NCBI RefSeq assembly: GCF_009017415.1
Contig: NC_092409.1
Coordinates: forward strand, 1,488,001-1,552,000
Length of the DNA: 64,000 nucleotides
From: Aspergillus flavus
Taxonomy: Eukaryota; Ascomycota; Eurotiomycetes; Eurotiales; Aspergillaceae
Reading direction: 5' to 3'
Each line of letters starts with the position of its first letter. Position 1 is the stretch's first letter. Both the position numbers and the translations under genes were made by a program. Positions 35,501 through 47,302 of the stretch are shown here, one piece after another. Below the pieces are notes generated by a model. That model did no database searches. It was not told where the DNA came from and saw only the letters and a program-made list of their open reading frames with translations.

Positions 35501-38333
35501 ACTGCTACGACTCCATTCAGTGTCCTGATCCAGAAATTGCAGGACTTGCTCAGCCGGACTGAGCATTTCGAAGTGCTTACTGTCAGCCACAATTCTTTGG
35601 AAAACACACGGAGTAATGCTGCACATATGCTTGGAAAACAGCTTAGGCTCAAGTTGGTGGCCGATGAAGACTCCGATATACCCCGTACCTATCGAAGTAT
35701 AATGGTGTCAATCCACGCCATTGCCACGTTCAAAGCCTTGGATGATTTCCTCCATCCACGAATTAGCCTGTCAGATCGTCCAAAACCATCACGCAGCCGA
35801 GAATCGTTGTTCTCACAGATTGCTAATGCCGCCCGACTTCGGGATCAGCTAACCGGCAATGGCGAGTTTCCTGGAGGTGATATCCCGCCTTTACCGCGTC
35901 AGAGCACGGATAATGACAGGTCGTCGCATCCAGAAGACTCGCAACTAAATGCTCAGGAGTCTTCCACTGAAGGTCAGGAGCGTAGTTCGAGATCCAGACG
36001 TTCTGGCCGACACCAGCAGACTTCAGAAGACCATGATGACGAGCCTTTAGAGTGCGCGGATGAGAGACACCTGAGTGAGGACGAAGAAGATGATGACGAT
36101 GGTGACGATGGAGAACTGAATGCTATCATGGATGATCTAGACGATGACCTCTCTGAGGACAATGCTCCCGACCCGACGGCGGTGAACATGGAGGTAGCCT
36201 CCTCCGGTAAGGTAACTGCTCGGAAGGAGGACGGAACACGTGTGGCCACACCATCTCAATCCACCCCAGCATCTAAAGCATCATCTTCTGCCTCTAGTGT
36301 GGCTCAGAATCCCGCCGGAAACAACTCTCTTGCCACGGCTGGCCGTCCTTTCTCTTCCTATGCCGCTGCAATGGCTTCTATCCCGTCAGACTGGCACCTG
36401 GAGTTTAGCGTGGATGGCAACCCAATTACCGGTGACACAACAATATACCGTGCTGTTCATCATAACCGGCAGGATTCCGACACCAGCGGAAGGCACGTGT
36501 GGTCTGCTGTCCATACCGTCAAATTCAGGCGCGTTCCGGGGCCCCCTCCCCCAGAGCCTACTGCCCTCACATCTAGTACACCAGAGTCCGCTGCGAAGAA
36601 CGCTAGCACCGAGATGCCGCCCTCGCTCAGCCAAGATACAACAACTGCGTCGATACTCCAACTACTTCGCCTTCTGCACGAGATGAATGCTACTCTTGAT
36701 GATATAGTCACGGAAAGCAAGGAGCTCGTCGCACTTAAACCCGAAGCCCTTGCACAGTTCATCAATACAAAATTGACGGCGAAGCTTAACCGACAGCTGG
36801 AGGAACCCCTGATCGTAGCGAGCAGTTGCCTTCCCAGCTGGAGCGAAGATCTTGCTCGTCTCTTCCCTTTCCTGTTCCCATTTGAGACCCGCCATTTGTT
36901 CCTTCAGTCGACGGCTTTTGGTTACTCGCGGGCGATGATGAGGTGGCACAATTCGCAAAACGGCGACGATGGTCGGAACGATCACCGACGTGATGATCGA
37001 CCGTTCTTAGGCCGCCTCCAGCGACAAAAGGTGCGTATCTCAAGAAGCCGTATCCTAGAGTCTGCTATGAAAGTTATGGAACTCTATGGCTCTTCGCCGA
37101 GCGTCCTGGAAGTGGAATACTTTGAAGAAGTAGGCACTGGATTAGGCCCGACTTTGGAATTTTATTCCACCGTTTCAAAGGAATTTTCAAAGAAGAAGCT
37201 CAAGATCTGGCGAGAAAATGATTGCAACGATGCCGAAGAGTTCGCTTTTGGCAAGCGAGGCTTGTTTCCCGCCCCTATGAGCGAACAGTATGCTGCCTCT
37301 GAGTCCGGGAAGAAACAGTTACATTTGTTTAAAGTTCTCGGCAAATTTGTTGCTCGCTCGATGCTCGACTCCAGGATCATCGATGTCTCTTTCAATCCGG
37401 CATTTTTCCGAATCGCTGATAGCTCTTTCTCCGTAGCCCCATCGCTGGGCACGGTAAAGGCGGTTGACCAAGACTTGGCGAATTCCTTGCTCCTGTTGAA
37501 GCGCTTCGCCAATGCGAAGGCAGAAGTCGAGAATAAGGCGCTTTCAGAGGCTCAGACGAGGCAGGCCCTACTAAATGTTGAAGTGGACGGTGTTAAGGTT
37601 GAAGATTTGAGTCTCGACTTCACCCTCCCCGGCTACCCGTCCATCGAATTGATCAAAGATGGTTCTAATGTTCCGGTAACGATCGAAAATGTCGATTTGT
37701 ACGTTGAGCGGGTCGTGGATATGACTTTGAGTAGTGGTGTCCAGCGTCAGGTGGAAGCTTTCCGGGAGGGATTTTCGCAAGTTTTCCCATATTCTGCTCT
37801 CCGGACCTTTACGCCTGCGGAGCTTGTAATGTTGTTTGGAAGAGCAGAGGAGGACTGGTCTATTGAGAGTAAGTACACCTGGTCTGTCTGTATAAGTACG
37901 GCTTACTAACATGCTGGTCCCAGCACTCATGGATTCTATCAAAGCCGATCATGGCTTCAACATGGATAGTCGCAGTGTGAGGAACTTGCTCCAGACGATG
38001 AGTGAGTTGGATGCACAACAACGTCGGGACTTCCTTCAATTTGTCACTGGTAGTCCCAAGCTCCCAATTGGAGGTAGGAAGAAAGCCCGCGCATCATTCA
38101 AGCCAAGACGGATTCTGACTAGTATAACCTTTACAGGCTTCAAGAGTCTCACCCCGATTTTTACCGTTGTCTGTCGCCCCAGCGAACCGCCATACACCCC
38201 CGATGATTATCTCCCCAGCGTCATGACGTGCGTAAATTACCTGAAGTTGCCGGACTACAGCAGCTTGGATGTTCTTCGAACCCGACTGTCTGTCGCTATC
38301 CAAGAAGGACAGGGAGCATTCCACCTGTCTTAG
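32594..38333 (+). CDS. ufd4: HECT-type E3 ubiquitin ligase, UFD4/TRIP12 family
   Basis: Ubiquitin ligase of the ubiquitin-fusion-degradation type, probably nuclear and cytosolic. Exons 32594-32880, 32943-33037, 33127-33764, 33824-37868, 37924-38073 and 38137-38333 join in phase to 1,803 residues. The N terminus is Pro/Ser/Arg-rich with basic clusters that could be nuclear localisation signals. About residues 250-550 are armadillo-like helices (LREILCNLRAKDDPSIQLIALQELSDLLL and following). Several acidic stretches (DDDDGDDGE and similar) separate this from a middle domain. The C-terminal HECT domain has LEVEYFEEVGTGLGPTLEFYS, FKVLGKFVARSMLDSRI and, near the end, the catalytic Cys1770 in VMTCVNYLKLPDYSS. 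The domain order fits yeast Ufd4 and animal TRIP12. Two short introns (55 and 63 nt) lie inside the HECT domain. Confidence 0.93.
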
Positions 38334-38804
38334 TTCCTCTCCGTCCAGCAGCTTGCTATCAAGTTACAGATGGTTAGAGAACTTTCCTTCCGTCGCTCTT
38401 TAGCGGAAGCCATACAAAAATAGGAAAAAGAATCAAAAACAAACGGTACATTTGGTCCATTGGTACAGTATCTAGCAAAATACCCTTACATGGTGATTAA
38501 GGGAGGTTATAATGACGGCATGAGTGAATCGAATCTGTTTACATCGGCCGGCTTTCTGCATTCAAAGTCCATTATTTACTTTAGTCGCAGGGCATCGATT
38601 CCGGACTTTGGGGTGGAGTCATGGGGTTCGTCATTTTATTTTAGATAGAAAATGGAGATTTTCAGCGCAAAATTGTGGCCCAGTCTATCAGTACGCCGTT
38701 CTATCTTGTGTCTATAATCTATATGAGGTATTATAAGTTTGTCCAGGAAAATATTAGCTGAAGAGTATTTAAATCACATCGCGCCCACGGCTGTCACACC
38801 TCAA
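38334..38804. other. Convergent spacer, ufd4 / thioesterase
   Basis: 3' untranslated sequence of two converging genes. AT-rich, no gene seen. Confidence 0.45.
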
Positions 38805-39646
38805 TCAATCGCGATACAGAGGTACCATAGTCTGTAATCATAAACAGTTAGTCACCGACTGAGGAAGGGAGTCAAAGTCAAAGGGAAAAACCATACCTCT
38901 GCAAACTTAGGCTCAACAAACAAAGCCCTAGCTTCGGCCACCATAACGGGATCACTCTCCTCTCCAGCCGGTGGCAACGAGCTCAAGCTTCCCTCCACCC
39001 AAGCCTTCCTCCCCTCAACATTAACCGTATCAGCCCGCAACACGTACAACCGATCAGGGACGGCCGGCTTCCGAAAATCCATATTCAGGTTCGCCGTCAT
39101 ACCCAAGCCACTGGGAAACGACGCCGACACGCACCGCGCAAATGCCTCGTCGAACATAACGGACAACAAGCCCCCATGCACGAATCCCGGGTGCCCGCAC
39201 AATTGCTTCCCGATATGGAACACAGAGATCACACGCCCCGCCCACCGGCCGCTATCCTTCAACTTCTCAGTCGCCGTCCACATGTACGGCGGCACGGTGA
39301 TCTTCTCCGGACCGGCCAGTGAACCGGCGACGAAATGAGCAGGCCGCAGAGAGGGGTTCATGGAGAGGTGAGGGCGGGATTCTTTGTACTTTGGGTCCTG
39401 ACGGAGGGACCGTACTAGGGGCAGACGGGAGATGGACGTTTCGACTTGGGGTTCGGGGGCTGGTGGTGCTGTGGTGCGGAATGAGGGGACGTCCTCGATT
39501 GGTGTGGCATTTGTAGAGGCATGGTGGTCTTGCGCTGTTGCTGAGGCGGCGATGCGGACTGTGCGAACTGGTGTTGTTTGGGGGGTTGTTGTTGCCAGAA
39601 GCTTGAGTCTGTGGGTGTAATGGAGGGTTCGGGTTAGGGTCATCAT
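38805..39646 (-). CDS. PaaI/hotdog-fold thioesterase family protein, likely mitochondrial
   Basis: Probable acyl-CoA thioesterase of the 4HBT/PaaI type. Exons 39646-38897 and 38831-38805 encode 258 residues; the last exon adds only TMVPLYRD. The start MMTLTRTLHYTHRLKLL is a good mitochondrial targeting sequence. The open frame extends to 39709 but without an ATG. The hotdog core is recognised by GKQLCGHPGFVHGGLLSVMFDEAFAR, where the HGG turn and the following acidic residue are the usual catalytic features, and by TANLNMDFRKPAVPDRLYVLRA. About 90 residues of Thr/Ala/Pro-rich sequence lie before the fold. The substrate cannot be told from sequence. Confidence 0.85.
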
Positions 39647-41067
39647 TGTTGCGCTTTGAGGTTGTGGCTTTAAGTGAGGTGGTATCGAGGGGTGGTATTC
39701 GTATGCCACAATGATATCGGGGCTTTTTTTTATAAAGCTGTAGATCTATGGAAACTTAATCTTTTTAGTGTTGGACCGTGTGTCAACTTCATCTATCCTA
39801 GCTAGGGTTTGGATCGACGTACCTATGATGTTAGGAGCTTTTTTAAGCTATTCAAGTGAATCTTGATAGGGTCAGGAAAGAGATAATGATTCTTCGTTGC
39901 GACAGAACCCGGATAAAGATAAAAAATTGAAGAAAAAAACCGGAGAAAAAGAATACTAACTCCGTAGTGGAGTATGTCTACGCTAGAGGGCCCACGTGGA
40001 AATGCCGTCATTCTCGCAACTATAATAAAGCTAATCCTGCATGATTGTCTTGTCTTTCTGAGCTTGATTGCTCCCAGAGCTAGATCTTCAGGGTCTTGCG
40101 TGGCTTGAGATCTATCGATGGCTCTCTTGGTTCATGTAATCTACTTCAAGGTCATATCAAGCTTATCTCTTCAAGATCGACAGATCGGACGAGTAAACGT
40201 CTCATCCGCTCTATGCTGTGTTCAATGAGAATATAGGAATGCTCGTGATTACTCCGCCAAGCATCCTAAGGTTTGTAGGCATTCGCCATTGCCTTGATGA
40301 TTGCAGGACCGTTCTTGCTTTCGAAAACCTTGACATCTCCAAATAAGGTTAGTCGGCATGCCGAGATTTTTTTGATCGGGCTGGAGTGGGTCCGTTCGGA
40401 GTCATCCCGAGAGCTCCCGGACTCCGATGGACGGAGTATAGGCTGAACATTGAGTACACATAATAGTCATAGAGCCGTCGTGCCGTATTAGTATTTAGAG
40501 TTGTATGACATAGGTAGATTGTCTGAGACCTGTTATGCTATTTTAAAGCATGTGTTATCACTCTAATGCATGCATTATCTGATTTCGGTCTCGCCGAGTC
40601 TGGGTGCTTTGCGTCAGTGCTCTGCCTGTTACTTAATAAGGTAGTTGGACAATTTGAAGTGTGATAGGTACGGACTTGGGGCTCCGCATTATGTACGCGC
40701 TTGTGCATTGGGGCAGCTTTTGCTAAATCTGGTTACTGGATGTGGGTTTCGCAACCTGTCGTTCGAGTCATCAAGACGTAGGCTGTTGCTCTTTTTGAAA
40801 CATTGTTTAGCTCTCTAGCTTTAGTCTTTTGGTCCGAAGTATAAGTTTGTAGTCCAGAATTAAGCTTGTTATAGTCTAGATAGTGGCGTGCTGCATATTT
40901 AACTCATCCTTTATTGATTATAATACAAACATTGTTGATTAACTCACTCAGCATTATCTACATGGAGTATCGTTAGCTCGAAAGCCTGCTCTAATTACAC
41001 TGTACCAGCTTCATGAGCTGGCATCGTTACCGACGCCACAAGACAAATGATCCAAAGCATCGAGCGA
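39647..41067. other. Spacer between thioesterase and BVMO genes
   Basis: About 1.4 kb of AT-rich sequence without a supported gene. It contains a near copy of the nonamer (GACGGAGTA, about 40430) and marks the passage from the housekeeping block to the accessory block. Confidence 0.45.
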
Positions 41068-43161
41068 TCACCAAAGCCCTTCAACAAAGTAGTATGCGAG
41101 GTCTCCCATGCCATTCTCTTCACCTGCCACTTGACCATTTCCAAGGCAACGGAAGCGATTCGCAGAGTTGTACTGAATGTTGAAATGTTCCGCACCGATG
41201 CTGTCAAGACACTTCTTGAAATGACTGGTTGTGCCTGCGTAAGGCGCAGTGACCTGCCCCGAAGACTTGCCGTTCTTGTACCAGCTCCGGCAATTATCGG
41301 CCCAGGCCGTCCTCTTGAAGTATTCCTGTGCCCAGACATTGTAGTCATCGATGGCTTCCTTCTTGACCTCCATTGACCTATGAAAGTGATTAATAGATTA
41401 CCTCAGCTTTACCGGTCCAGGGTGAGCTTACTTGATGTCGTGCGTGGCCATGTGCTGGGCCCACCTCATGATGTAGTCGCATACGAAGGAGATTCCAGCT
41501 AGAAGTGAGCCATTGGAAACAGTGAAGTTTGGTCCACCGATTATGAAGTAATTGGGCATTCCATCCACTTGAACGGAGAAGAATGCCTCTGGGTTGTGCT
41601 TCCACCGCTCGTCTAAAGTAGCGTTATCCCGCCCAGACATTGTCCAACGAGGAACGAAGGATGTGTCAAAACCAGTGGCGCAGACAATCAAATCAAACTC
41701 TTCTTCCTTTCCATCAACTGTCTTTATTCCCTTCTCTGTAATACAGTCAATCGCTTCCCAGCACATGTGTGTATTCGGATTCGCAAAGGACTCCAGATAC
41801 CCATCACAAGGTGTTAAACGGCGACAACCCGGGCTGAAGTCTGGTTTCATCTTAAGGGCAATGGATGGGTCATGGCTATTTTTCAGTCTGTCCTGCATCT
41901 GCTGCGTGGCGATCTCGGTAGCAAGCTTATTGAGAGTATGGTCTTTCATCATACCGTAAGCGAACTGGTTCACACTGGAGTTGGAGCATTAGTGCCAACC
42001 TGCACAGAATCCATGAACGAATACTCTTTGAGGTGCTCAATACCTGTTTTCGAGTTCCTTACGCATCTCGAAGAAGGCCGCCGGGTCTTCTCTGAATTTC
42101 TTCTTTTCCTCTTCAGTGTATGCAAAGTTTCTCCCATCCCTCGTCAGGTGACCGCTGAAGTTGGAAGCGATCCATGTTGGGTTGCGCACGTAGTTCACCA
42201 TCTTAGACACCTGGGAGTGCATCGCTGCGACACACTGGACACCCGATGAGCCGTTTCCAATGACTGCTACGCGCTTGTTCTTCCATTCATATGACTCGTC
42301 CCTAGGTCAGTATTAGTTTACTCTACCAGTCTCCAGCAGGTCAGGAAGGAAATACCAGGCCGCAGTGTGAACTAGTTTACCGCCAAATTCGCTCATTCCG
42401 GGAATGTTGGGCAACTTCCATTTACTTTCTCGTGTGATCAGCAAAAGTCGCAAAAGTTGGAAAAAAACTCCTTTTACCTTAAAGGTCCCGATGCGCTAAC
42501 AAATACTTCGGCTTCGTCCTCCTTAATCACACCGTTCTGCTCAACCTTCACCTTCCATTTGCCAGCTGCTTCGTCCCATGTTGCCTCAACCACCTTGGAA
42601 TTGAGCTCAATGTTGTCATACAGATTCCATTTGCGGGCTGTCCTCTGTATATACTCTTCGATTTCGGGGCCGGGGGCGTAAAAATGCGAGTAGTTGGGGT
42701 TTGGTTCGAATAGGAAGGTGTACGCATCTGGTTGGTATTCGCTCACGGTTAGTAAATTCTTGCTTGGTGCTGAAGTTGATTAAAGGGTGATCTCACGGGC
42801 TGGGACATCACTAGAATAAATCAATTAAATTCTGATGAATGACTATTACTCCAGATATCTCAAAGAATGATTCTTACCACGCAACACCTGGGTATCTGTT
42901 CTCAAACCAGGTTCCACCCACGTCTGCATTCTTCTCATATATCACAAAATCAACCACCCCCTCTAGTTTGAGTCCGTGTTTGATTTTGTGGGCGAGGGTC
43001 AAACCGCCGAAGCCGGCTCCTGCGCAGATAATTTTGATCTTTCTGGGAGTAAAAGCGACATCTTCCTTGACCGAAACCCAGTTCGGAGGAGTCTGGCCTT
43101 GCGCGACAAGACCAGCCGACGTGACTGGGTTTTCGTTGGATGCGTCCTCGGGGCGTCTCAT
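41068..43161 (-). CDS. Flavin-binding Baeyer-Villiger-type monooxygenase
   Basis: FAD/NADPH-dependent monooxygenase expected to insert oxygen next to a ketone (ester or lactone formation); substrate unknown. Exons 43161-42878, 42810-42797 (14 nt), 42727-42478, 42424-42356, 42301-42044, 41974-41432 and 41377-41068 join in phase to 575 residues. The FAD Rossmann motif GAGFGG is at 48-53, and GGTWFENRYPGVACDVPAH spans the 14-nt exon. The Baeyer-Villiger fingerprint FxGxxxHxxxW is FGGKLVHTAAW at 196-206, followed by the NADPH motif GNGSSG at 221-226. The segment FDLIVCATGFDTSFVP is typical of the C-terminal half. No signal peptide. It lies at one edge of a group of accessory genes that look like a metabolite locus. 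Confidence 0.92.
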
Positions 43162-44026
43162 GGTTACAATATGTGTTGAGCAATGTGTGGCAGGAGGATC
43201 TGCTCCACGGAGCTCCTAAGTGCTATATAATGCATTGGCATTCTAATAGCTACAATTGCTAGCGCTGAACGCTACCCCTCCAAAGTAATTTCCGTCCCAT
43301 CGTGCCATCGCTGCTATCTCCTGTAGATCGGGTGGCAGACAGCGCAACCGAAGTCTCACACCAATAAATTTACGCCAACATGGACCTTGACCCCACCGAA
43401 CCCCCGTCTCCGTTGAAGTCCGTTCGTGGCTAAGTGGCGCGTGCCTCGCGCCGTCGCGGCGCTATCTCCAAACCTAATGTACGGCCTCGCACGGGGTAGT
43501 TCTGGCATTGGATGACCCACCGCAGATGTGGAAATCACTACGTACTCCATCGTGCACGATGCAGGGGCTATTTTGGCCTCTAAGCACGCACGATGGCTAC
43601 GAATAACCATTCACAAAGCATTGTTGTGCGCGAAGCATCTCTCAGTGGCGAGATTGCGATCAACATGTTATATCCCTCACCACTAGCGACACTAGCAGCG
43701 AGCTAGCCTCTGGACTATTGCAACCTCATCAATCTCATACGCAGGGTAGACAGGAAGCCAAGACACCGGAATGAGGCCTTATGCGGCCATCAGCCATCCT
43801 CCTCGTCATCGGAGTCCGGACGAACAGGGTTCGGTCTGATTACTGTACATTAGCAGCCCTAAAGGCAGCACGCGAATGGAACCTCACCCTTGCATAACAC
43901 AATAAACAAAGTTTTTGTTACCTCCATAGACTGGAACTTAGCGTTTTAAAGCATATATATAACTTCTCATGCCATTTCTCTCTTCCTTGTCCTTGGCTGA
44001 CTGCCGACTCTGACGCATCTCTGCCC
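43162..44026. other. Divergent spacer, BVMO / rhodopsin-like membrane protein
   Basis: Promoter region for two divergent genes. TATATATAA at about 43954-43962, some 65-75 nt before the start of the plus-strand gene, is a good TATA candidate. A minus-strand 84-codon frame at 43356-43610 is not supported. Confidence 0.5.
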
Positions 44027-45350
44027 ATGTCTGCGTCCGGAGACTTTGGGCCAGCGCCCCCGGGCGTCAACCTCTCAGAGAACCAAAATGGCTCTATGCT
44101 TGGGGCGGTCATTACCCTCATTATACTCGGGACGCTGTCCGTCGTACTGCGGATATACGCTCGGACTGAATTCAAAAAGTTCCGATTTTCTATTGACGAT
44201 TATCTGAGCTTTGCTGCCTTGGTAAGTAGCCTCACAAGGCCGAAGCCAAGTGTATGCGAGTCATAGCTCATTCTCCCCACCATTTACTTAGTTATTTTCC
44301 TACTCGCTCGGTATCTGTGTGATTATCAGTGAGTTCTCTCTCTCACCTCTTCCTCTTCTCAACCCCCACGCAACAGCTGACCGTGGACAGGCGTCAAATA
44401 CAAAAACGGACACCATGTCCAAGCCCTCACCAAACAAGAATTTACAGTCATTTGGAAACTTCTCTACGCCCACGTCATGTTATACGCCTTCTGCGTGACC
44501 TGCACCAAGACATCCATTATATTGTTCTATAAACGCATCTTCAACCTTCGTTACTCTCTTTACTTTGCTATGTTCTTTATCCTAGGCTATTTCATAGTCA
44601 TCATCGTCACAATCAACGTGGCCTGCGATCCAATCCCATACTTCTGGGAGCAATACACCGACCCCAATACCGCTGTGGGCAGCTGCATTGATATTCCCAA
44701 ATTCTTTTTCGGAAATGGTATCGCGGCAGTCCTGATCGACATTATGATTCTCATCATCCCGATCCCCATTACCTGGAAACTACAGATGCCGAAAACTCAG
44801 AGATTGGCCGTGATCGGGATTCTATTACTGGGTAGCTTGTGAGTTATCATTCTCCCCTATACTCTTTGAAAACGGCGACAAGCAAAAAGACATAAGTGGT
44901 AGACGTCGCTAACTGTCCCAAAGTGTCTGCATCGCAGGTATCGTCCGACTGGTCTTCCTAAACCGAAACACCCACTCGGACGACGCGACCTGGTCCGTTG
45001 CGCCCGTCTTCGTGTGGTCTTGCGTCGAGCCCTCAATCGGAATCGTCTGCGCGTGTCTCCCTACATTATCTCCGATTTTCCGTCGTTGGTGGTCTAGCAT
45101 GATCACCGGGAAGTCGGGAAGCGCAAGCGCGAAACAGTCCCCCTCTGGGTACAACCTGAGTAGTCGAAAATCCCGACTAACGGATCCGAGTATGACGTGG
45201 ACGCATTGTGACGAGGTCGAGCTAGTGGATACCGTTATCGAGCGCAAGTCAATCTCCATGCAACGCAGAGGAAGCGAGGGGGGGAATTCATCACGACATT
45301 CGGGGATCCGAGTGAGAGAAGAAGTGATGATCAGTTACACGGCCGTTTGA
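44027..45350 (+). CDS. Seven-helix rhodopsin-like (PTH11-related) membrane protein
   Basis: Member of the large fungal family of integral membrane proteins with a seven-helix rhodopsin-like domain, related to PTH11 but without the extracellular CFEM domain. Exons 44027-44221, 44292-44328, 44391-44838 and 44924-45350 join in phase to 368 residues. Hydrophobic helices are visible in order: MLGAVITLIILGTLSVVL; the one split by introns 1 and 2; MLYAFCVTCTKTSIILFYKR (the family-typical KTSI-LFYKRIF); FFILGYFIVIIVTINVAC; GIAAVLIDIMILIIPIPI; LAVIGILLLGSLVCIAG; and VAPVFVWSCVEPSIGIVCACLP. The C-terminal 100 residues are cytosolic, Ser/Arg-rich. The ligand or role is unknown; such genes often lie near secondary metabolism genes. 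Confidence 0.88.
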
Positions 45351-47302
45351 TTGGTGGTCTACAAGTTTACAATTCATGTACATATGACAAATATTTTACT
45401 CGATGAACTTTAACGATCAATAGTCCACGTTGTTCGTCCACACTAGTCATGATGTAGAGTTTTTGGCGGAGTTCTTTTCCGACTGGTACACCTGGACAGG
45501 ATTGGATCGTCACCTTCTCGATGTCAAACGGCAAGATCAGCATCCCCGACTTGTCTTGGAAGAGAAAGGATCCCCGGAACATGGCCTGACGTGCTCTTTT
45601 TCAGCGCTTCTGAATCTCTCCTGTCAGGACTCGGGACTCGGGACTCGGGACCACCTCGCAAGCAAGAGTCCCACTGAGTGGATCTGATAACCCCATGGGG
45701 GCCCAAACACCTTGAAGGGTTGGATATCCTGGATAGAAGCGAACCACACCAAAACAATTGATTGAACCTTCGTGTGCTACTAGAAACCAACCAAGTCTCA
45801 ATAATCCATCTCGTTTAACCGAATGAAAACGCAAATACTTATTATCAATCATGAATGATGACCCTCTGTGTTGTCAAGCCCGCTACTTTAGCCTGAGTAT
45901 CCACATAGCGCCACCCCGTTTTGGAGAATGTGGTGTAGATCCACTTCGGTTGCGATGGCCCAAGAGCCCTAAGTGGAAGCTCACAGCGATGAGTTCTTCC
46001 GAGCCCTCCGAGTACAACCTTTGCTTGCAATTTTTACTGCAGTTGAGACGTTGTTGGGAATTGGAATCAGGAATATATGATATCACTACCGAGATTAGGG
46101 CTAACTAGGGTTTCATGATTCATCCAGATCTCGATTCCACCTCGTATTCCGTATTCTAGAAATCTTCAATTCCCGGGGAATCAAACCAAAAAAGAACATA
46201 CGGTTACGCGAGTCAGGTTATTGATTGTGGCTTGCAGAATTATTCAGGGACTATCTAGATTTATTTAAACTTAGGGTATGATGTTCCTGACGATCAGCTG
46301 CCCATTCCGTTCCTCGAATATGACACCCGTTCCGTGGTCGAAGCATCGGCTAAGCTCCAAGGTCCTAATTAAGATATCTGAGCGTCGATATCTTGTTTCC
46401 AGGGGGTCGGTGTGCTGGATTGTGGATCCGTGAGGAGGGTTATTCGCCACGCGGGGATGATGCGCATTGCATGCATGTTCTTGTTTTCATTTTTGTACTC
46501 CGTAGTTTCTTCGTTCTTTATGAGATCGGATTGTCAGGGAGTGTTGTGCTGTGGATCTCGCGTGGTGAGGTAGTGGCCCCTGCTGGTGATCTCACCTTTA
46601 GGGGTTCTGTGGTTTTGGTTTTTGGTAAAGGACTTGGTTGTTCTGCAGGGATTTTGGTTATGAATTAGACATAACTCTCGAGCTGGGGTGTCATAAATCT
46701 ATGTAATTCTCTTAAATTATTCCGTGGCTACACCCAGTTTTCTGCTATGTACTTGCTGTTCACCTTCTTATATCCAATAGTACGGTCTTTTCCGCCAAGG
46801 TGCAGTTATATTTATTCATTGTTAGCATCTGCGCCTGTATCAGCTGAGACAGCCATGGCCAGGCTCTGTTGGAATAGGTTGATTTAATGAGTCTTCCTCT
46901 TCGGACATTGTTCATCGTGTGCAAACGAGGGGTGAATCTGTCTTATTAGAAGAGTAGGAGATATCTACGGCTCGAGTTCAGTCACCTCTGCGTAGTGGTC
47001 CTCTGTTTGGTCTGGGAGAAATAACCTACGTAGGTCTTATAGTCTGCATTGTTTCTTTATTGCATGAGACGTAAAACGTCACTGTTACGATTTCAGGCAT
47101 TACTATATGTGTTATTACTCTACCGGTTTCTTTCGCGGAGATTGCAATATATAAGACGATAGCAAAAACGGGGCAAAGTCTTCCATTTTTTAGATTGTCT
47201 CTAAGACCTAATTCGAAACACGGTAAGCTATTCTAGTATAAAATTCTCCGAAAAAGATGTATGATAAGTTATCCTATACCATGCTATCTCAATCCAATCA
47301 GT
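45351..47302. other. Gene-free stretch with a short tandem repeat
   Basis: About 1.95 kb without a supported gene; open frames on both strands are short and overlap each other as shadows. It contains a perfect three-unit heptamer repeat GGACTCG (about 45627-45651, including a partial fourth unit) and one exact TACTCCGTA (about 46496-46504). It is AT-rich toward the right. Confidence 0.45.
45627..45651. repeat. Tandem heptamer repeat, (GGACTCG)3 plus GGAC
   Basis: Three perfect tandem copies of GGACTCG followed by GGAC. It lies outside genes; slippage is the simplest origin. Confidence 0.7.

Noticed and set aside
34698..36985. Plus- and minus-strand frames of 85-150 codons inside ufd4
   Set aside because: All lie in alternative frames of the continuous ufd4 exon and disagree with its HECT and armadillo-like protein.
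44027..45350. Microbial light-driven rhodopsin
   Set aside because: The seven-helix protein matches the fungal PTH11-related family, and no retinal-binding Lys motif was seen in the last helix.
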